40,297 nucleotides of DNA from a bacterium. GTDB lineage: Bacteria; Fidelibacterota; UBA2242. The position numbers were made by a program, and so were the translations under genes. Positions within the stretch are counted from its first letter, which is position 1. The number at the start of each line of letters is the position of its first letter. Below the pieces are notes generated by a model, which was not told where the DNA came from, ran no database searches, and saw only the letters and a program-made list of their open reading frames with translations. This document shows, piece by piece, positions 18,194 to 28,539 of the stretch. Location: contig JAHJGX010000244.1 in the NCBI GenBank assembly GCA_018824205.1, positions 1-40,297 of the forward strand, written 5' to 3'.

Positions 18194-20413
18194 ATGTCAA
18201 ATACACAAGAAAATACGGCAATCCTCAACATCGGCGGGATGCATTGTGCTATGTGCGTAAAAACCGTGGAACGGTCTTTGAATTCACTGGACGGAGTTCG
18301 TGGCGCGACGGTCAACCTGGCGACGGAAAAAGCGCAGATAGTCTTTGATTCAGAAAAAGTAACATTGGCTGATCTGCGGACGGTTGTAGAATCCACTGGC
18401 TATCAATACCTGGGCAGCGACCAGGATGACACAGGTTTAGCGGAAAAAAAAAGTCTTGAAGATGATCTGAAAACCCGGCGCCTCAGTTTTACACTGGGGT
18501 TCGCGGTCGGTATTCCGCTAATGCTGCTGATGTGGCTGCCAATCCGGCTGCCGCAGTTCTGGCCTTATATTCTGTTTGCGGTTACGTCACCGGTGTTTTT
18601 CTTTATTAGTTACCCGATCTTTCGGGCGGCCTTCCAGGCGTTGCGAAACCGTTCCCTCAATATGGACGTCATGTACAGCATGGGCATGGGCGTGGCCTAT
18701 CTTTCCAGCGTAATGGCGACCTTTGGCCTTGTGCTTTCCCGGGATTTCATGTTCTATGAAACCGCCCTGATGCTGGCAACCTTTCTAACTCTCGGACGCT
18801 TTTTAGAAACCCGCGCCAAGAGCCGAACTTCGGATTCCATTAAAAAACTCATGGAGCTGCAGCCGCCGGTTGCAACAGTGATTCGCAATAATTTTGAAAT
18901 GGATATTCCGCTCGCTGAAGTGCTTGTAGGCGATGTGATTATCATAAAACCCGGTGGTAAAGTACCTGTGGACGGCTTCGTACAATCCGGTGACAGTTTC
19001 GTGGATGAATCCATGCTCACCGGCGAACCGGTTCCTGTATTTAAAGAAAATGGCTCAAAAGTGGTTGCCGGTACTGTGAATCAGGATGGTTCATTCAATT
19101 TTATCGCAGAAAAAGTGGGCAAAGAAACCATGCTGGCACAGATCATCCGTATGGTGGAAGAGGCCCAGGGTTCCAAGCCGCCGGTGCAGCGAATTGCCGA
19201 TACCGCCGTGAGTTATTTTATTCCGGCGGTGCTGGCGATCGCCTTGATTTCCTTTGTTGTCTGGTATCTGATTGTCGGGAACAGTCTGCTGTTCTCGCTG
19301 ACTACTTTGATTGCGGTGCTGGTCATTGCCTGTCCCTGTGCCCTGGGTCTGGCAACCCCGACAGCCGTAACGGTCGGGATTGGTCGGGGCGCAGAATTGG
19401 GTGTGCTTATCAAAAATGGTGAAGTTTTGGAAGCTGCCGGTAAAATCAGTACCGTAGTATTCGATAAAACCGGAACTTTGACCGAAGGTAAACCCCAGGT
19501 TGTCGATGTGAAAATCTATGAAGGAAACGAGCAAGTATTTCTACAATTAGCTGCCGGTATTGAAGCAAAATCCCAGCATCCGCTGGGCAAGGCAATTGTG
19601 GGATATGCCCGGACAATATCGATTGAACCCGGAAACGTAGATTCCTTTCAGAATTTTGGTGGTAAAGGGATCAGTGGAAATATCGACGAAAAATTGGTTA
19701 TTGTCGGAAATCGGAAACTATTCAATGAACAAAAAATTGATATTTCAGAGGATGTTATCAACGATATTGATCGTTTCGAAAATGAGGGGAATACAGTGGT
19801 ACTCGTTGCGATTCAAAACAAAATCGCCGGGATCATTGCCATTGCCGATCAGCTGAAAGAATCGGCCCAGCGGACAATAAATGCATTGAAAAAACGTGGT
19901 TTCAGTGTCGGACTTTTAACCGGCGACAATGAGCTGTCCGGGAATGCGATTGCCCGGAAGCTGGGACTGGATTTTGTACGGGCCAACATCCTGCCCAACG
20001 AAAAGGCGACGGAAATCAAGTCCCTACAGTCGGATGGCAAAATTGTGGCCTTTGTGGGAGACGGTATTAATGACGCTCCGGCGCTGTCTCAGGCGGATAT
20101 TGGCATTGCAATGGGCAAAGGGACCGATGTGGCGATTGAAAGCGGTGAAGTAGTTTTGATGTATGATGATTTAACCGGAGTGGTAACGGCTATCGATCTC
20201 AGCCGGAAAGTCCTGCGCCGGATCAAGCAGAACCTGTTCTGGGCCTTTGCCTATAATACGGCATTGATACCGGTCGCTGCTGGTATCCTGTACCCGCTGT
20301 TCGGCATTGTCTTCAAACCGGAGCTAGGCGGTCTGGCGATGGCCATGAGTTCGGTGACGGTGATTACCCTGTCGCTGATGCTGAAACGATATAAGCCTGA
20401 GATGGCAATTTAA
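18194..20413 (+). CDS. copA: Copper-translocating-type P1B ATPase
   Basis: HMA domain '[17 protein letters not shown]', '[16 protein letters not shown]', '[14 protein letters not shown]', '[20 protein letters not shown]'. ATG 18194 ('MSNTQEN...') preferred over 18110. Confidence 0.95.
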   Translation: MSNTQENTAILNIGGMHCAMCVKTVERSLNSLDGVRGATVNLATEKAQIVFDSEKVTLADLRTVVESTGYQYLGSDQDDTGLAEKKSLEDDLKTRRLSFTLGFAVGIPLMLLMWLPIRLPQFWPYILFAVTSPVFFFISYPIFRAAFQALRNRSLNMDVMYSMGMGVAYLSSVMATFGLVLSRDFMFYETALMLATFLTLGRFLETRAKSRTSDSIKKLMELQPPVATVIRNNFEMDIPLAEVLVGDVIIIKPGGKVPVDGFVQSGDSFVDESMLTGEPVPVFKENGSKVVAGTVNQDGSFNFIAEKVGKETMLAQIIRMVEEAQGSKPPVQRIADTAVSYFIPAVLAIALISFVVWYLIVGNSLLFSLTTLIAVLVIACPCALGLATPTAVTVGIGRGAELGVLIKNGEVLEAAGKISTVVFDKTGTLTEGKPQVVDVKIYEGNEQVFLQLAAGIEAKSQHPLGKAIVGYARTISIEPGNVDSFQNFGGKGISGNIDEKLVIVGNRKLFNEQKIDISEDVINDIDRFENEGNTVVLVAIQNKIAGIIAIADQLKESAQRTINALKKRGFSVGLLTGDNELSGNAIARKLGLDFVRANILPNEKATEIKSLQSDGKIVAFVGDGINDAPALSQADIGIAMGKGTDVAIESGEVVLMYDDLTGVVTAIDLSRKVLRRIKQNLFWAFAYNTALIPVAAGILYPLFGIVFKPELGGLAMAMSSVTVITLSLMLKRYKPEMAI

Positions 20414-20443
20414 AAAGTAAAAATTTAAAATAATGGAGATTGA

Positions 20444-20476
20444 ACGTTTGCGAAAGTTCCAAACTTTCGCAAACGT
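20444..20476. repeat. Perfect 15-bp palindrome between convergent genes
   Basis: ACGTTTGCGAAAGTT-CCA-AACTTTCGCAAACGT. Confidence 0.85.
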
Positions 20477-20490
20477 ATAGTCGGCGCTAC

Positions 20491-22830
20491 TTATTTCAAA
20501 AGGATACACTTTTTTACGGCGGTATATTCCGGTGAATTGATTTGAATGAAGTAGATGCCGGAAGCCAGGTTATTACTACTCCATTGAATCCGGTAATTAC
20601 CGGGCAATTGAATTCCTGAAGAAAGGGTTTGGATACGAGAACCATTAATCGAATAAATACTTAAATCCAGATCGGTTTTTTCGAATACCTGATAGCGTAT
20701 TTCTGTCACATTATTGAAGGGATTGGGATAATTCTGATAGAGAGTAAATTGGTGGGCCTGGTAAGAAGGTTGGCATTTAGAAGCAATATCCGATATATCA
20801 CCCCGAACATATAAGCCATCATGGGCGGCAAGATAGGTAACATCGGGAACATCTTGGGAAAAGGCAACTTGATAGGCGACAAGTTCATCCAATCCTTCAT
20901 TATAATCATTCCAGCTTACTCCCCTGTCATTACTGTTATAAATACCGGAACCCCAATGCAGGAAATAAAGTCTGTTTTCATCTGGATGCCAAACAAACTG
21001 TGCCGGAACCGGGTAGATATGTCGGTCATTATATTGTGTTGTATTATTAAGACTCAAGGATACCGATTGCCAGTTTTTACCGAAATCTGGCGAGCGATAA
21101 ATTCTGGCGGAATCACAGTTCACATAAAGAACCGTACTGTCAATGACGATCCAATTAAATGAGTAACTTTCACTTGGTATATCAATTGAATATTTTAAAC
21201 TGTCATTTAACGGATCGACACCGATGATTTTTGATGGAATTATTCCCCAATCATTACTATTTGTGCTCCAGATACACTGGTGAAAAGAATCGAACTGGTT
21301 GGTAAGCACTCCATAATATTCACTATCATTCCAGTGTTTAACCGTCCATTGCCAATTTCCGGAGATTAATTTAACCAATTCTATATTATGAGTATTTCCA
21401 ATAATGTCCAATGACTTGTCATTATAACTAAGAAAAAATTTCGTCTCATTCAATGGATCAACATCCAGGTCCAATGCCCGGCTGTCCCCACCATAAAATA
21501 TTAATTCGGGAATATCGGTTTCATTTGGATAAATTGTTGTCCATGTAGATCCTGAATTGGTTGAAAAATATACATATTCTCCAGCAGCATAAATATACCG
21601 AGGATTTGACGGAGCACATTTCAAAAGTCCCGGCGAAATGTACGCTTCTGATGCAGTTATATCCCAGGTCCAGCCACCGTCATCGCTGCTGAGCAAACCG
21701 CCATACCTGGTTGCAGCAATGATACGTTCGGAACCATCGTTACGAGGGACTATCTGAACACCGGTGACCTGGTTCTGAAAAATGCCTTGGTCGCATTTAT
21801 GCCAGTTTTCCCCATTATTTGTGGTTTTAAAAATTCCTCCATAGCTGGCAACGATTATCTCGCCGGATTCCAAGTATTTCAGATCGATGGAGATAATTAG
21901 CCCACCAAAAGTACCGACGAGAATTTCAGATTTATTTAAAATGTTATAATGGATTAATTCACCACTTTCTTTGCCAATAAATATGTTATTTCCAAGCATC
22001 TCTATTGCCGTTGTCGAATGACTAGTAATACCGGTCCAGTCTATTCCCCAATTAGTACTGTAATATGCACCGCCGCCTATCCCTCCCATGGGATGAAAAT
22101 CATAGGATTTACCAAAGTAAAATAGTGTATCGCTTAATGCAGAAGACTGACTCAAATATAATGCATTATATTTAGAAAGATCATTTGTAATCAGTGACCA
22201 GTTTGAAATACTGTCAACATGCGTCCGATAAAGACAACCTTTATCATATTTAAATATCTTACCGCTCTCATGAAAAAGTATACCGCACTGAAAATCGTGG
22301 ACATAGTTTAATGCTTGATTATCCGGTCGTTGTGCCTGGCTCCCTTCCCATATCTGCCAGTTATTTCCATAATCAAAGCTGATGATCCAGGGATCACTGT
22401 ATCCATTACTGTTATATTCTTTATTAGATGTGTCCGCAGCGACGAATCCGTTTTCTCCGGCAAAAACAGCTTTTGTCCGAAATGGTAAAATAATTTCCCA
22501 ATCGACACCAAAATTAGAGCTTTTATAAAGCGCTGTTTCGCCGGAGATATAGGCAATACCATTATCTATAACGGTGATGTTATAGCAATTATCATCTATC
22601 GCTTTTTCCCAGGAACCGGCGCGATTGCCACTCCGATAGAGTCCGTCATCCTGAACACAGGCAAGCATGACTGTCTCCCCGCCATGAAAGCTGCGCATAT
22701 CCAGAGTGAGGCCGCCGCTCAGATTCATCTTCTGCCATTGCGCCTTACTTGTTGTTGACAACATTATCAAACACAACACCGTAACGAAAATCGACCGCAT
22801 TGCTCTAATTCGTTTCATCTGTATCTCCAA
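20491..22830 (-). CDS. Secreted BNR/sialidase-propeller-like protein with T9SS C-terminal sorting domain
   Basis: 779 aa; signal peptide; repeated 'SxDxGxxW' motifs (e.g. SSDDGGWTWD, TTNNGENWHK, SPDFGKNWQS); C-terminus 'YQNYPNPFNNVTEIRYQVFEKTDLDLSIYSINGSRIQTL...ASGIYFIQINSPEYTAVKKCILLK'. Confidence 0.88.
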   Translation of the reverse strand: MEIQMKRIRAMRSIFVTVLCLIMLSTTSKAQWQKMNLSGGLTLDMRSFHGGETVMLACVQDDGLYRSGNRAGSWEKAIDDNCYNITVIDNGIAYISGETALYKSSNFGVDWEIILPFRTKAVFAGENGFVAADTSNKEYNSNGYSDPWIISFDYGNNWQIWEGSQAQRPDNQALNYVHDFQCGILFHESGKIFKYDKGCLYRTHVDSISNWSLITNDLSKYNALYLSQSSALSDTLFYFGKSYDFHPMGGIGGGAYYSTNWGIDWTGITSHSTTAIEMLGNNIFIGKESGELIHYNILNKSEILVGTFGGLIISIDLKYLESGEIIVASYGGIFKTTNNGENWHKCDQGIFQNQVTGVQIVPRNDGSERIIAATRYGGLLSSDDGGWTWDITASEAYISPGLLKCAPSNPRYIYAAGEYVYFSTNSGSTWTTIYPNETDIPELIFYGGDSRALDLDVDPLNETKFFLSYNDKSLDIIGNTHNIELVKLISGNWQWTVKHWNDSEYYGVLTNQFDSFHQCIWSTNSNDWGIIPSKIIGVDPLNDSLKYSIDIPSESYSFNWIVIDSTVLYVNCDSARIYRSPDFGKNWQSVSLSLNNTTQYNDRHIYPVPAQFVWHPDENRLYFLHWGSGIYNSNDRGVSWNDYNEGLDELVAYQVAFSQDVPDVTYLAAHDGLYVRGDISDIASKCQPSYQAHQFTLYQNYPNPFNNVTEIRYQVFEKTDLDLSIYSINGSRIQTLSSGIQLPGNYRIQWSSNNLASGIYFIQINSPEYTAVKKCILLK

Positions 22831-22938
22831 TCATTTTAAATCTAATGCGCAGTCAAATAAATTGCAATGACAATATGAATTATTAAATTTACACAACAGA
22901 TTTGTCCTTGATTGACAGACTTACAGAAAGGAAACAAC

Positions 22939-23514
22939 ATGAACATACCCCGCTGTGCCTGGCCGACGAATGACGAGTTGATGATTGACTATCACGATCA
23001 TGAATGGGGTGTGCCGGTGCATGATGACCGCAAGATTTTTGAATTCATGGTACTGGATGCCTTTCAGGCTGGTCTGAGTTGGTCAACGATTCTGAAGAAG
23101 CGAAAAAATTTCCGGGCGGCTTTTGATAATTTTGAACCGGAAATTATTGCGAAATATAATCAGGACAAAATCGATAATCTGCTTCAGGACACCGGTATTA
23201 TCCGCAATAAAGCCAAGGTTAATGCTACAGTGAAGAATGCTAAAGCATTCTTATTAGTTCAAAAAGAATTCGGAACGTTTGACAATTACATCTGGCAATT
23301 TGTCGGCAATCAGCCCATCATCAATAAATGGAAAACAATGGCGAAAATTCCAGTCAAATCCCCGGAAGCCGAGGCCATGAGCGTCGATCTGAAAAAGCTG
23401 GGATTCGGTTTCGCGGGACCAACCATCTGTTATGCCTTTATGCAGGCAGCCGGGATGGTGAACGACCATGAAGTCGGGTGTTTTCGGTATACTGAGATTA
23501 ATTCGATAAAATAG
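22939..23514 (+). CDS. tag: DNA-3-methyladenine glycosylase I
   Basis: 'RCAWPTNDELMIDYHDHEWGVPVHDDRKIFEFMVLDAFQAGLSWSTILKKR'; start ATG 22939 preferred. Confidence 0.95.
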   Translation: MNIPRCAWPTNDELMIDYHDHEWGVPVHDDRKIFEFMVLDAFQAGLSWSTILKKRKNFRAAFDNFEPEIIAKYNQDKIDNLLQDTGIIRNKAKVNATVKNAKAFLLVQKEFGTFDNYIWQFVGNQPIINKWKTMAKIPVKSPEAEAMSVDLKKLGFGFAGPTICYAFMQAAGMVNDHEVGCFRYTEINSIK

Positions 23515-23517
23515 ATT

Positions 23518-24429
23518 ATGTGGAAATTGCCGACTAAATATATCCTTCTGGCGATTTTGGCCTGTTTATTGTGGTCAACGGCATTTGTGAGCGTCAAGAT
23601 CGGTCTGCAGTATGCCAAACCCTTTGGTTTTGCGGGAATTCGCTTTATGATCAGCGGATTGATTCTCCTGCCATTTACCGGGGGCATTCTCCGGTATTTC
23701 GGGATAATCCGGGCAAATTTCCAAAGAATCCTGATTCTGGCGCTGATTCAGACTTTTATTGCCTACGCGTTTTTCTATTTTGGAATGACGCTGGTTCCCG
23801 GTGCCCTGGCGGCGATTGTGATTGGCGCGTCACCGTTGATTTTTGCCGTGGTGGCACACGTCATGATGCACGATGACAAGATTACGCTGCCGAAAATGGT
23901 TAGCATGTTGATTGGTTTTACGGGTGTGGCGATTATCGGTGTCAGCCGGCGCCCCTGGCAATCCGCCGGACTGACGGAATTTATCGGGATTTTTATTCTT
24001 CTGGCGGGTAGCACGTCCGGCGCCATCGGCAACGTTCTGGTATCAAAAGATGGCATTCGGATTCCACCGCTGGTTTTGAATTCAGCACAACTGTTTCTTG
24101 GCGGATTGATGCTGTTTATCATTTCACTGATACTTGAGGGGAGCCCGGTAAAAGCATATCCATTGGAATATTATATTGCCCTGATCTATCTCTCAATATT
24201 ATCAGCCGTCGCTTTCTCGATCTGGTTTTATCTGCTGAAAAAACCAGGTGTAAAGGTATCCTCGCTAAATTTGTGGAAATTTATTATTCCGGTACTCGGG
24301 GCGGTCATTGCATGGATTGTTTTGCCTGACGAGAAGCCGGAAATATCAGCGATAATCGGGATGGTTTTTGTTGCACTGTCGATTCTTTCTTTTAATTTGT
24401 GCAATATGGTTAGTAAAAACTGCGATTAA
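23518..24429 (+). CDS. DMT superfamily (EamA) transporter
   Basis: 303 aa, about 10 hydrophobic segments, 'LACLLWSTAFVSVKIGLQYAKPFGFAGIRFMISGLILLP'. Confidence 0.9.
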   Translation: MWKLPTKYILLAILACLLWSTAFVSVKIGLQYAKPFGFAGIRFMISGLILLPFTGGILRYFGIIRANFQRILILALIQTFIAYAFFYFGMTLVPGALAAIVIGASPLIFAVVAHVMMHDDKITLPKMVSMLIGFTGVAIIGVSRRPWQSAGLTEFIGIFILLAGSTSGAIGNVLVSKDGIRIPPLVLNSAQLFLGGLMLFIISLILEGSPVKAYPLEYYIALIYLSILSAVAFSIWFYLLKKPGVKVSSLNLWKFIIPVLGAVIAWIVLPDEKPEISAIIGMVFVALSILSFNLCNMVSKNCD

Positions 24430-24518
24430 TTCAATAATATCCTGAAAAATATTTTCATTCCTGATTGGATTACAATAAATTCAAACCGTTATGCAATAAT
24501 CAGTTTGAGGAGCAATAC

Positions 24519-24971
24519 ATGGACAGACAAAAGTTTGGGGGCGTACTGGATTTTGCCATTGAGCGTGAAAAAGAAGCGGTCACGTTTTATAATGACCTGA
24601 TCAAACTGACCAAATCCTTCGATATCATGGAGACAATCCGGACAATTGAATTGATGGAGCGAAATCATATCAAGGTTATTGAAAAGATGAAAAGTCAGGA
24701 GATTGGCGATGTGGTTATCAGGCCTGTGAATGATCTGAAAATCAGTGAGTACCTTGTTCTGCCCGAAGAAAAGGCGCCGTATAATTACCAGGATTTGCTG
24801 ATTAACGCTATGAAACGCGAAGAACTCTCTCACAAACTTTACGTGTCTCTGGCTGAAGAAATTGGCGACACCGAAGTTAAAAAAGTATTTCAAAAACTGG
24901 CGTCTGAGGAGGCCAAACATAAACTGACGTTTGAGAATCTCTACGATAACGATATTCTAGTAGAAAACTAA
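24519..24971 (+). CDS. Ferritin-like / rubrerythrin-type diiron protein
   Basis: 'DFAIEREKEAVTFYNDLIKLTK', 'MERNHIKVIEKM', 'AMKREELSHKLYVSLAEE', 'ASEEAKHKLTFENLYD': Glu/ExxH pattern of ferritin-like bundles; start ATG 24519 preferred. Confidence 0.8.
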   Translation: MDRQKFGGVLDFAIEREKEAVTFYNDLIKLTKSFDIMETIRTIELMERNHIKVIEKMKSQEIGDVVIRPVNDLKISEYLVLPEEKAPYNYQDLLINAMKREELSHKLYVSLAEEIGDTEVKKVFQKLASEEAKHKLTFENLYDNDILVEN

Positions 24972-25003
24972 ACCGTTACTTAAAAAGGCCGGGGGATTCC
25001 CTG

Positions 25004-26395
25004 ATGAAATTTATTGTACTGAACGGCAGCCCGAAGGGACCTGTCAGTGTGACCATGCAGTATATTCATTTTCTGCAAAAGCGGTTTCCTGAGCACAATT
25101 TTGAAATGTTTCACGTCGCTCAGCGTATCCGTAAGATTGAAAATGATGAGAATACGTTTCGGGAGATCATTGAAAAAATCAAAAACGCCGATGCTGTTGT
25201 CTGGGCATTCCCGTTATATGTCTACCTGGTGCATGCCCATTACAAACGCTTTATCGAACTGATTTTTGAAAGAAACGCCGCTGAATCATTTGCCAATAAA
25301 TACACGGTGATTTTTACCACATCGATCAAATTTTATGATATCACGGCGCATAGCTATATCCACGCGGTTTGCGACGATCTGAATATGAAAGTTGCCGGCG
25401 CCTATACTGCCGATATGCCGGATTTGACGAAGGATAAAGAACGAAAGCGTTTTACGCTATTCGTCGAACATGTATTTCAGGTTATTGATGGAAAACAGCC
25501 GGTTCAGCCCCAGTATTCTCCTCTGAACTGGCGGAAGTTTGCCTATAAACCGGCTGATGTCGAAAAACCGGTTTCTACCCGAAAAAAACGGATTGTGTTG
25601 GTTTCCGATGCCAAGGCGGAAGATATTAATTTAAACGGGATGATTCAGCGGTTTCAGGCCAGTTTTGCTGAAGATATTAAAGTGATTAATCTTCATGAAT
25701 TGTCGATTAAAGGTTCCTGTCGGGGCTGTCTGAAATGTGGCTATAATTTTGAGTGTTTTTATGACGGTAAAGATGATTATCGACAGTTTTGGGAAGAGGA
25801 ACTGGAGACGGCGGATATCATTGTTATCGCGGGTACAATTCGGGACCGTTATTTATCTTCGCTCTGGAAATGCTTTTTCGATCGGCGCTTTTTTCATACT
25901 CATACGCCGCGGTTAATGGGCAAACAGATTGTCTATCTGATTTCCGGCCCGTTGAGCCAGATTCCCAACTTGCGCATGATCCTGGAAGCCTATATGGAAT
26001 TGGAAATGGCCAATGTGGTCGGATTCATCAGCGATGAATTTGGTGATTCACAGGATATTGATTCGTTAATTTCGAATCGCACAGCCGATGCAGTTCATTT
26101 TTCAGTAGAGAAATATATTAGGCCGGAAACATTTTTGGGTGTGGCTGCCCGAAAACTGTTCCGGGATGAGGTTTACGGCCGTCTGCGAATGGTATTTCAG
26201 GCCGATTACCGTGAGTATAAAAAATTGGGACTGTTCGATTTTCCACAAAAGAAGATCAGGCTGCGCATGCTGAACGGCATTACCGGAATTCTTCTGAAAA
26301 TTCCGATAATTCGAAAATTTTTTCAGGGATTCATGAAACAGGGCATGATTATGTCACATCAACGGATTTTAAAAAAATTATATCCGGAGGAATAA
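25004..26395 (+). CDS. Tandem flavodoxin-fold (NADPH-dependent FMN reductase-like) protein
   Basis: Domain 1 'MKFIVLNGSPKGPVSVTMQYIHFL...NADAVVWAFPLYVYLVHAHYKRFIELI'; domain 2 'KKRIVLVSDAKAEDINLNGMIQRF...CRGCLKCGYNFECFYDGKDDYRQFW...ADIIVIAGTIRDRYLSSLWKCFFDR'. Confidence 0.82.
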   Translation: MKFIVLNGSPKGPVSVTMQYIHFLQKRFPEHNFEMFHVAQRIRKIENDENTFREIIEKIKNADAVVWAFPLYVYLVHAHYKRFIELIFERNAAESFANKYTVIFTTSIKFYDITAHSYIHAVCDDLNMKVAGAYTADMPDLTKDKERKRFTLFVEHVFQVIDGKQPVQPQYSPLNWRKFAYKPADVEKPVSTRKKRIVLVSDAKAEDINLNGMIQRFQASFAEDIKVINLHELSIKGSCRGCLKCGYNFECFYDGKDDYRQFWEEELETADIIVIAGTIRDRYLSSLWKCFFDRRFFHTHTPRLMGKQIVYLISGPLSQIPNLRMILEAYMELEMANVVGFISDEFGDSQDIDSLISNRTADAVHFSVEKYIRPETFLGVAARKLFRDEVYGRLRMVFQADYREYKKLGLFDFPQKKIRLRMLNGITGILLKIPIIRKFFQGFMKQGMIMSHQRILKKLYPEE

Positions 26396-27298
26396 ATGGA
26401 ACGTATTTTTGAAATCATTGAAACGGCCATTGGCTTCAGCCGATCTGTCCAGATTCGGATCATTAACACATTAATAATATTATTAGTGTTGTGGTCAGTA
26501 AAATTTGTGATTCGCAGGATTATATACCGGCAGACAGAAGATGTTAAAACCCGGTTCGTCTGGATAAAAACCCTGACATATATTGTTGTAGTTTTAGGCT
26601 TGATTATGGTCGGTAGTGTCTGGTTCAGGGGGTTCAAGGAACTTGGCACCTATCTTGGTTTGCTGTCGGCTGGTATCGCCATTGCCTTGAAAGACCCACT
26701 GACCAGTATCGCCGGATGGCTGTTTATCATATTCCGGCGCTCATTCAGCGTTGGTGACCGGATCCAGATTGGTGATAAAGCCGGTGACGTGATTGATATT
26801 CGAATATTTCAGTTTATACTTTTGGAAATTGGCAACTGGGTCGATGCAGACCAAAGTACTGGTCGGGTGATTTATATTCCCAATGGTCAGATATTCACAT
26901 TGCCATTGGCCAATTACAGTAAAGGATTTCAGTATATCTGGGATGAAATCAAGGTTTTAATTACCTTTGAAAGCGACTGGAAAAAGGCCAAGGAAATCAT
27001 GCTGAACATTGCCAAAAAACACTCCGAACATTTGAGCAAATCAGCGGAGCGGAGGGTCAAAGAAGCCAGTAAAAAATACATGATTTTCTATAAAAACCTG
27101 ACCCCGACAGTTTATACAGCGGTCAAGGATTCCGGTGTGCAACTGGCTATTCGATATCTCTGTGAACCAAAGAATCGCCGGGGAACTCAGCAGGCTATCT
27201 GGGAAGAAACCCTGGACAGTTTTGACCGTGAAAAAGATCTTGAATTTGCTTATCCAACGACACGATTTTTTAACAATCCGCCTGAAATTTTAAAATGA
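26396..27298 (+). CDS. MscS family mechanosensitive ion channel
   Basis: 'GLLSAGIAIALKDPLTSIAGWLFIIFRRSFSVGDRIQIGDKAGDVIDIRIFQFILLE...IYIPNGQIFTLPLANYSKGF'. Confidence 0.92.
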   Translation: MERIFEIIETAIGFSRSVQIRIINTLIILLVLWSVKFVIRRIIYRQTEDVKTRFVWIKTLTYIVVVLGLIMVGSVWFRGFKELGTYLGLLSAGIAIALKDPLTSIAGWLFIIFRRSFSVGDRIQIGDKAGDVIDIRIFQFILLEIGNWVDADQSTGRVIYIPNGQIFTLPLANYSKGFQYIWDEIKVLITFESDWKKAKEIMLNIAKKHSEHLSKSAERRVKEASKKYMIFYKNLTPTVYTAVKDSGVQLAIRYLCEPKNRRGTQQAIWEETLDSFDREKDLEFAYPTTRFFNNPPEILK

Positions 27299-27320
27299 TC
27301 TTTCACATACTTGCATGTTA

Positions 27321-27358
27321 GACTTGACTTATCCCGATGGGTTGGGATGAGTTAAGTC
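27321..27358 (+). promoter_or_regulatory. RNA hairpin in the mscS-GNAT intergenic region
   Basis: GACTTGACTTATCCC-GATGGGTT-GGGATGAGTTAAGTC: 15-bp stem with two G-U pairs; competing pairing ATCCCGA(27331-27337):TCGGGAT(27357-27363). Confidence 0.55.
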
Positions 27359-27381
27359 GGGATTCAAAATTTGGAGTGAAT

Positions 27382-28509
27382 ATGGCTGTCATTACACGAC
27401 CGGTCCAGACAAAAAAAGACCTGAAAAAATTCATTGATTTCCCCTTTAAACTGTATCGGAAAAATCCATATTGGGTGCCGCCACTTCGAAAAGGAATTTT
27501 GGAAACCCTGAACAGGCAAAAGAATCCGGCCTTTGAAACCTGTGATGCGGAACTGTGGCTGGCCTATAAAGACGGAAAGGTCGTTGGCAGAATCGCCGGG
27601 ATTATAAACCATCGACATAACAGATATACCGGTAAACAACAGGCGCGCTTTGGTTGGATCGATTTTATCGATGATCCTGATGTTTCGGAAGAATTGCTTT
27701 TAACCGTTGAGGTATGGGCAAAGGAACGCAATTGCGAGACATTACACGGACCATTGGGCTTTAACGATCTTGATCAGGCCGGAATGCTGATCGAAGGTTT
27801 TGAAGAATTGGGGACTATGGCTACGTTCTATAACTATCCGTATTATCTGGAATACCTGGAAAAACTTGGGTTTCAAAAAGAAGTGGACTGGATCGAATAC
27901 CAGATTCAGACACCCAGAGAGATACCGCCCCAAATCGATCAGTTCGCTGAACGAATTGCCCGGCAACAGAACTTGCATATTGTTGAATTAAACAGTCGTA
28001 ATGACATTCTTAACTATGCCCGTGAGATCTTTGATCTCTTTCAGGAGGCATATAAAGTTCTGTACGGTTTTGTTCCCCTCAGTTCCAGCCAGGTGGATGA
28101 TGTGGTAAAAAAATATTTCAGCTATATCAGCCACGAATATGTTGCGTTAGTTGCTGACGAAAACAATAAACTGGTGGCTTTCGGGATTACCATGCCGTCA
28201 CTGTCAAAGGCGCTGCAAAAGGCGAAAGGGCAACTGTTTCCTTTCGGTTGGTGGCATCTTTATCGTGCCATGAAATGGTGCAAAGTAGTCGATTTTTACC
28301 TGATTGGGGTCAAGTCGGATCTGCAGGGTATCGGTATTCCGGCGCTGATTCTGAACCAGCTTGGGCACTGCTTCCTGGATAAAGGAATTGTCTATGCGGA
28401 GTCGAACCCGGAGCTGGAAGCGAATACCAAAGTCCAGTCACAATGGAAATTTTTCGAACGACGCCAGCATAAACGCCGGCGCGTTTATGTCAAAAATCTG
28501 GAAATCTAA
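27382..28509 (+). CDS. GNAT-like N-acetyltransferase family protein
   Basis: 'KKFIDFPFKLYRKNPYWVPPLRKGILETLNRQKNPAFE...AYKDGKVVGRIAGIINHRHN'; start ATG 27382 preferred. Confidence 0.8.
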   Translation: MAVITRPVQTKKDLKKFIDFPFKLYRKNPYWVPPLRKGILETLNRQKNPAFETCDAELWLAYKDGKVVGRIAGIINHRHNRYTGKQQARFGWIDFIDDPDVSEELLLTVEVWAKERNCETLHGPLGFNDLDQAGMLIEGFEELGTMATFYNYPYYLEYLEKLGFQKEVDWIEYQIQTPREIPPQIDQFAERIARQQNLHIVELNSRNDILNYAREIFDLFQEAYKVLYGFVPLSSSQVDDVVKKYFSYISHEYVALVADENNKLVAFGITMPSLSKALQKAKGQLFPFGWWHLYRAMKWCKVVDFYLIGVKSDLQGIGIPALILNQLGHCFLDKGIVYAESNPELEANTKVQSQWKFFERRQHKRRRVYVKNLEI

Positions 28510-28539
28510 CAGGATCGGTTTTACCAAGAAAGGACAAGC

